Shown here: positions 58,201-64,000 of the stretch, in pieces
Numbering within the stretch: position 1 is the first letter of the stretch
How the letters are laid out: each line of letters starts with the position of its first letter
Origin: Phoenix dactylifera
Lineage: Eukaryota > Streptophyta > Magnoliopsida > Arecales > Arecaceae
NCBI RefSeq assembly: GCF_009389715.1
Contig: NC_052393.1
Coordinates: forward strand, 496,001 to 560,000
Reading direction: 5' to 3'
Length of the DNA stretch: 64,000 nucleotides
The notes under the pieces: generated by a model
What the model was told of the DNA's origin: nothing
The model's input: only the letters and a program-made list of their open reading frames with translations
The model's database searches: none
Position numbers and translations under genes: made by a program

Positions 58201-61200
58201 ATGCCAGAAGGTAATGTCGCCAGAGGCATTGAATTTGCACAATCTGGTGCTGATAAGGATCCAAAAATGTCCAACTCTTGACTACTTGCAGCCAGTGGAG
58301 CAGCTGAGAAAGAGAGAGGAAAAGAAGTCAAAGTAGGTTGGCATGTGGTACTTGCAATCATTGTGTAGCCAAAATAACACTTGCTAGTTGATAATATTCT
58401 TTTTTTTTGGTAGAAATAGCTGACAGTATTAAACAATAACGAAGCACTCGTGCTTTAAATTCTTCATCAAATTTACGAATACCACTCAGATACTACTACT
58501 TGCTTCATTAATTGATTTGTAAATTTATTTGAATCATACAATGCATATAAAGAACACTGAGAAGCAAGCAATCCTTTGACAGCTTGAGACTTCTTGTTGT
58601 CACAGCCACATCGACAATGGTACATAATTATCATTTAACAAAACCTCATGATTTTTTTATTAATGATAATAAACTAACTTCATAACATTTTAATACTAGC
58701 CCAGCCAGCAGAAGGAATGTCTCCAATTACAAAGATAAAAAGGATCTACATGAAGTATCTACCTAGCAAGTGATTCTTTATATTAAATTCTTGCACATGT
58801 GCAAACCTTTGCTGCTGAAAAAAAATGCCTGAGCAAGTTGACCTTTTGGTGTTTCTAATGTAAAGTGGTTCCATACATAATACAGATTGGAGATCAAGAA
58901 ACATTAAAGAGAAGAAAAGAAACACAAATAGTTGGATCTAAACAGGGAGAATCGGCACTGCAGCATGCTGAAAAAATTTGATGCAAATTCCAAGCTTTCG
59001 TAAACCTTTAAATAGATCAAGCTTCTTTTAGTTTTGGAAAAAGTCAGAACTTGCAATATTTGCAAGGAAAATGAAGGAACCGTGTTACATTAGTACTTCT
59101 GGATATGTATGGTAAAAGCAAGAATGGACTGAGCCCATAAACTTTACATCTTGGTATCAGGAATCTTCCATTTAGGGTGACACATCTGCTTGTGAATCTC
59201 CTCGGAAACTAGTCCCTGCACCTCCTTCCTGACTGTTTTCTTATTAATTTTTTTTAAGAGACCTGTTTCCATGTAGCAGCACTCAACACACTTCCGTAAC
59301 TAAGCTTTACGCAGATAGTTTTAGTTCTTCTGAAATTAAAGGTGAAAAGAATATGATCCTTCGAACACAAATTTTAGGGAAACAGATATTGAGAACCTAT
59401 AGAAAGTATCATACGATGATGAGCTGGACAGAATCCCAGAGAACATAAGCATAGTATTACTTGGATGGACATAATCTTAAAAACCATATTGCTAGTCTCA
59501 AAACTATACTATTAAACAACTTAAAACATCTTATTAGCATAACTTCAGTCAAACTGATGAGTTTTAGAAACAATATTACTAGATCTAGTCAGGCAAAATG
59601 AGTACATGTATCTACTAAACAATTTAGATATACAAAGTAGATAATGCATAGGCATAAATTGGGGAAAAATAGAGGAAGGAGTCAAAAGGTATCAGAAATT
59701 TTACTAGAAAAAACAGCATTTGGTTTATTAGGTAGAAAGCAAGGAACTTGAAGGCCAGATAGAAATGTTTGACAATTGTGAAAGCGACCATGAACGAACA
59801 GCTTGATTTTACAAGCCTGAATTACTATAAAGTTGGGAAGAAAATGAAGTCCAGTTTTGACCACCATCAACCACTTGTTAGCGACACTGGCTTAATTAGT
59901 CATCGATAAAGTAACAAAGCCAATTTAATGAGAGTAAGGGAAATGGTTCAGAGTTCTAATAATAAAAGATTGAAGAATTATAATATTCATTTGTTCCCAA
60001 ACGTCTTCCATGAGCTTTAAGTTCACGATTTGAAAGGTTAGAGAACTCCCGAACCACCTAAACTGTTTGTGCTAAGCTGTCTGATTTTAGGGCTATAGGA
60101 TGACGTATGATTGGTATCTTTCTCCAACGAAGAATATCAGGGAGAGCTTGCATTAACTCCAATGAGAGAAAATCGGTCATTGTTAATCAAATATATGATT
60201 CATCCGATATTATCAGTATATAGAAACTAATGAACATGAATGGTCAGCATATCAAGCCACTCACAAGTTTAAGAAAAGCTTATAGCTCTGATGTCTAAAT
60301 TTTAGATATCAAAACTTAACATGGAATTTTTAGGTAAACATAGAACATCATGTAAAGTTTAATTAACTGGAGTAGCTTTAGAATGCTGGAGTAGAATTTG
60401 TCTAGAATAAGGAGATCAGAAGAGGATCCATGGTCTTTCTTTGAAAAATATAATTTGGAAATAATTCTGATTTAGAAACAAGATTCTTAGTGGGTAAAAT
60501 TGCTCAAGATTGTGAGGGATCACAAGGGTCATTCTTTCAAAGGAATTAACTAAATGTACTAGATTTAGACCAGAAATTTATATGGCATCTGATTTAGTTT
60601 TATGTAAAGAACTGGAATGAGGAAAATATAATGACAACAACAACGATAAAAAAAGACAGAAACTAAAAAGTTTTCGGCAAAAAGAACTTGACCAATAGTC
60701 ACAAATCACAATCCACCAGATATTCATCATCTTACTCCATTTAATATTATAAATATATCAAATCATGAATAAGAAATATTTTTGATGCAACATGAACTTG
60801 CCTAATCAAAAATGGACTTAAACAATGATTTGTGAGAACACCTTCCAACAACAAAATATGTTAATGATGAAACAAAAATCACCTGATCAGAATTTTTAAA
60901 AACTAAATTAATGATTCTCAGAAACCTTGACTCCAATAACTATGAGAAGTCTATTACAAGAAACCATGTCATCACCACTCTCATCACACAGCACCCAAAC
61001 TTTACAAAAAATTAGACATGGATCGCCATGCTTTGGTCTAACTGGAATAGAAGATGAAAAGTCCTCAGAGATGCAAATGAACATACAATTCCTGAATCCA
61101 GATGGTTTGTCATGTTCTTATATGATATCCATATGTTGTATTATATAATAATAATAGAAAATAATGAACGATTCTAATCAAGGATGGACTCTTTGTGTAA

Positions 61201-64000
61201 AATTTTAAGTCTCGATATCAGACCCTATATTATTACTTTCTAAGTACAGGAATGCCTCTGTACTGAATACACTGTTGGAATCAGCACAGCACTTGTACCA
61301 TGTGTTGGTATGGGGTGTACCAAGCCTCCATACTGGAGCAGTACCATACTGGATCACTATCGTATGCCCCCATACCAGCCAATAAGAATCGATACTTAAA
61401 ACCTTGCTATGGGGTAGCTCATTAGGTCTTGGTTCCCAAAGGAGATTAGATATCAGCCATGACCTGAACAGTATCAACTTTCTGGTCACTGAGATCGTAA
61501 AATGAACATCATAATTAAGGGATAAACAGCATGGAAACTGTGTGTTCTGGAAGGCCTAAGCTTAACAATTAGTCTACGCAGACCTTGCCTTAATTAGTGA
61601 AATAGCCTTTTGGTCTGCTCGTATCAGTTGTGACTTAGTAAACTCAAATGTTTCCTGATAAAGGCTAGAATTCACCAAGGCCTTCACCTCAACTTTCTAT
61701 ACCAACAACCTCATGCATGCATGAGCGAACTACAATGATTGACCCTCAATGGTAGTCGTAGTCCATAACTTCTTCCTCTACCCCAAGAAAACTATGATCA
61801 AAAAAATGCAAGAGCAAGGCAAAGAACTGTTGAGACTTGAATATCCATGGTGCATCTCTCATGGGTTTTTGAATTACTAATGGACTCTACATCAGCTGCT
61901 TCACTCCTACTACTTTTTCTCTTCAGCCATACAAATAGACTTCAGCAAACGCAGTGCCCATGGCTTTGGATGTATTTCTCAAACAGAAGAGAGCAGTCAC
62001 ATGGATAGATTAATTCTACATGGTCATTCAATGTGGAACTAGCACAGCATATAATTGACTCAAATGAGGAAGAAGGATATGATGAGTGGCTATGATTCCA
62101 TTAACTAATGAAAAGTTATGGATCATATCTCTATTGCAATGATACTCTGTGAGAAATGATAAATAAATATATATGAGAATATATATGAGTGACTCGTCCT
62201 TTTCAAAAACATAATCTATATAGAGTAAATCAAGAGTGAATAAACTGAACACAGTGTACTTAGTGGCTTCATAGTATATGAGGCATATAAGGTATATTTG
62301 CACGGAGCATGGGACATGCAAGCCTCACAGCCTTATGGAATCTTCCAGTCAAAATAAAGCATTAGTGTTATATATAGTAGAAGATGCATTATTGATGTTT
62401 ATCATAATGTTTCACGTGATCAAACATATATTTCTGCTGCAAGATTTGGTCACCACTTGCAGTGGTATACAAAACGTCAGTTCATGTATTTAGGGCACCC
62501 ATGTCATGACAGTTTCAATTTACTTCCAACTTCATTACGTGTTTCGTACACTGTGGACCGGTGACAACATTCACAGTGGAAGTTGGCATATGGATAGCAG
62601 AAGTGATCATTAACAAAGTTAATGGGATTCTAGTTATAATAACAAAATAGCTACTACACTTGTTGGTAAAAACATATGCTGAAGTAAGCACAAAAATTAT
62701 ACAACTGCAAATATGAACATGAGATGGTTTTGGCAGGAAGAAATTTAACCAAAATATCTTTGTTTAAAACCCATGCTTGAACATGTACGCCATAAATATT
62801 AGTTTTAACTTTTAAATAAACATAAATTACGCAGTTGTGACATCAGTTTAGATGATTTTGGCAGCAGATTTGCAGGAACTCAACAGAAAGGCCAGATCTT
62901 CGTTACCTGCCACTGAAGCACGCAGATCAAACTCATCAAAAGCATCAACTATGTTGTCTTCAGCTGCCACTGATCCACCAGTGACAGCAGGGTCTCGACT
63001 TTGGCTTGCATCTTTGGAAGAAGTTGCCTTAGGTGCAGCTAGTGAAGATGTATCATCTATGGGTGCCTTTAAGGTCCCTCCATCCCTTAAATTGAGCATG
63101 ATGTCAGAAGAAATAGACTGCATCAAAGATTGTTTTCCCAAACAATGGAAATCTTTACCTCTCATCCTGCACATAGTTTTGGGCATCCCTTGTTGCTTCC
63201 TCGTAACTGGGTGGGGCACTAACAATTTCCTCAGATAGCTTGCACTCAAGTTGTCTGGTGAAACAACTAATTATTTCGGTTTCAAACAATGGTTTGCGAA
63301 CATGGATATGAGCAAGGATTAAAGTTTCGATACTGGTACTTGTGCCAGTTTCGTCTTGGGTCACTACGGTACAAGGATGGGTCAGGATGGACAAAATGGC
63401 CATTAACAACATGAATGAAGAGGGCAAAAATGGAAAAAAGGAAAATAGTATGGGATGCGAAGCCATCCCGCCTATCAGACGCAACCATTCCAACTTCCAA
63501 GCCATCCTGACAGGTATACTGGGAATTGGTGCCTTGGGGATGTCCTGAGTACCATTTCCTCATTGGAACTGTATCAGTTGGACATGCTAGGATGCACTAG
63601 TACATTAATCCTTAGACATGAGACATCCATGAACTCAACAATTAAAGGATGACCATGAAGCACAGTCACTTGGGAATTACCTTTCATGCTGAAAATGGTC
63701 ATCAGCCCTTGTATCACCACTTCTGCACCATAAAGAGGATATTAAGTACCTTGTGTATTTGAGAACAATACTTACAGAACAGAGGGTGTACTCTGGAAAG
63801 TAAATATTCTTTAATTTAATCATGATGAAAAATCAAAATATAAATATATTTTATTTGAAATAAAAGGAGGAAGTAGCATGTACCGATATGAATAACGGTC
63901 ATCATCATCAACAGAACGATCTGTATCAACATCAACACTCCTACTTCTTGACCTAAATCGGTAACTATCACTGCCACGCCCTCTATAACTCTCATCTCCA
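55213..64000 (-). CDS. Clathrin interactor EPSIN-type protein (C-terminal exons only)
   Basis: Seven exons are seen: 64000-63884 (entering from the right edge), 63722-63681, 63254-63159, 63085-62907, 58303-58113, 56920-55870 and 55721-55213, in phase over about 728 codons. The ENTH membrane-binding domain of such proteins is encoded beyond the edge. What remains is the disordered adaptor tail: an Arg/Ser/Asp-rich start (RFRSRSRSVDVDTDRS), SAPPSYEEATRDAQNYVQDE, VDAFDEFDLR, PVEDPFGDSPFKA (a DPF-type adaptor motif), a run of 43-codon repeats, then KVNPLADIGIDF and a Met/Gly-rich end. These blocks are in the order known from Arabidopsis EPSIN2 and EPSIN3, which bind phosphoinositides, clathrin and adaptors in post-Golgi vesicle traffic. 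The paralogue cannot be chosen without the N-terminus. Confidence 0.9.
55330..55560 (-). repeat. Met-Gly repeat coding tract in the last epsin exon
   Basis: The coding strand is a run of ATGGG(C/A/G) words giving MGMGMG-type protein with interspersed Gly and Val. This low-complexity tail is typical of plant EPSIN2/3. The plus-strand ORFs over it, rich in Pro and His, are shadows. Confidence 0.85.
56040..56590 (-). repeat. In-frame tandem repeats of about 43 codons in the epsin
   Basis: The GAGCTCAAATG-like start of each repeat and the following TATTC...CTATCAACTCC recur about every 126-131 bp (landmark GAGTTGATAG on the plus strand at about 56131, 56259 and 56390, with a weaker unit near 56515). 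In protein each unit contains AQM(N/S/D)F, LSTP, SSQTAHFA-like and TAQP-like blocks. All units keep the reading frame. Confidence 0.85.
56921..58112. other. Epsin intron between the 191-bp exon and the repeat exon
   Basis: This 1.2-kb AT-rich intron has no recognised repeat or nested gene. Confidence 0.65.
58304..62906. other. Large 4.6-kb epsin intron
   Basis: The intron is AT-rich and lies between the exons encoding DEFDLRASVA and APLAASSQELDIFGS. It carries a GTAC-rich repeat at about 61205-61405. No nested gene, RNA or retroelement domain was recognised. Confidence 0.7.
61205..61405. repeat. GTAC-rich dispersed repeat, copy in the large epsin intron
   Basis: ACTTGTACCATGTGTTGGTA, GGGGTGTACCAAGCCTCCAT, GGAGCAGTACCATACTGG and CCCCCATACCAGCC are spaced as in the 6731 copy, but with many C-to-T-like changes that destroy the GTACCG palindromes. 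This is an older copy of the same family. Confidence 0.5.
63325..63605. repeat. Possible related GTAC-containing repeat in the next epsin intron
   Basis: The stretch starts GATACTGGTACTTGTGCCAG, has CACTACGGTACAAGGATGGG, and near the right end GAGTACCATTTCCTC and GTACATTAATCC. It may be a distant member or a different palindromic repeat. Similarity is weak. Confidence 0.3.

Noticed and set aside
62986..63249. Continuous minus-strand ORF joining two epsin exons
   Set aside because: The upstream part is in a different frame from the preceding exon; splicing from 63159 to 63085 restores the conserved order.

Overview
The window is nuclear DNA of a flowering plant. It holds spliced plant genes with canonical intron borders, multi-kilobase AT-rich introns, and decayed Ty3 and Ty1 retrotransposons, MITEs and a CACTA remnant. 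A monocot, and within monocots a palm, fits best. That is inferred from intron size and repeat style and was not tested. No bacterial, organellar or free viral sequence was seen.

Five protein-coding genes could be assembled exon by exon, and all lie on the minus strand. From high to low coordinates they are: (1) an epsin-type clathrin adaptor, last seven exons only (55213-64000, 5' part beyond the right edge); (2) a three-exon, 924-residue glycosyltransferase-like protein with two GT-A-type segments (47374-50861); (3) a complete 14-exon GDAP2-type gene, macrodomain plus CRAL-TRIO/SEC14 domain (30276-41174, 549 aa); (4) a complete 7-exon nucleotide-sugar transporter of the UDP-xylose transporter type (20017-24946, 355 aa); (5) an EDR2-like PH-START-DUF1336 gene, 20 exons and 673 codons, whose last exon or exons were not found (3541-12609). 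Exon phases agree across every junction listed. The genes do not form one pathway: (1) serves vesicle traffic, (2) and (4) serve Golgi glycosylation, and (3) and (5) have lipid- or nucleotide-binding domains. Genes (4) and (5) match a pair that is adjacent in Arabidopsis (At2g28315/At2g28320, from memory), so this may be old microsynteny.

Mobile DNA: the 3' half of a broken Ty3 chromovirus (1 to about 2.9 kb); tandem duplications and a TRIM-like element (14-16.6 kb); a 1.3-kb non-autonomous CACTA element with a decayed transposase-family ORF (16952-18276); three copies of one TTA/TAA-flanked MITE family (two inside transporter introns, one upstream of the glycosyltransferase gene); a solo-LTR-like block (29.1-29.9 kb); a degenerate Ty1/copia element cut off inside reverse transcriptase (42.6-46.8 kb); and at least four copies of a GTAC-rich repeat inside introns.

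I found no convincing undescribed multi-gene system. The observations most worth a second look are the GTAC-rich intronic repeat family, the MITE pair in one gene, a GC-AG intron, splice donors abutting (CT)n tracts, the 43-codon repeats in the epsin, and the conserved gene pair.
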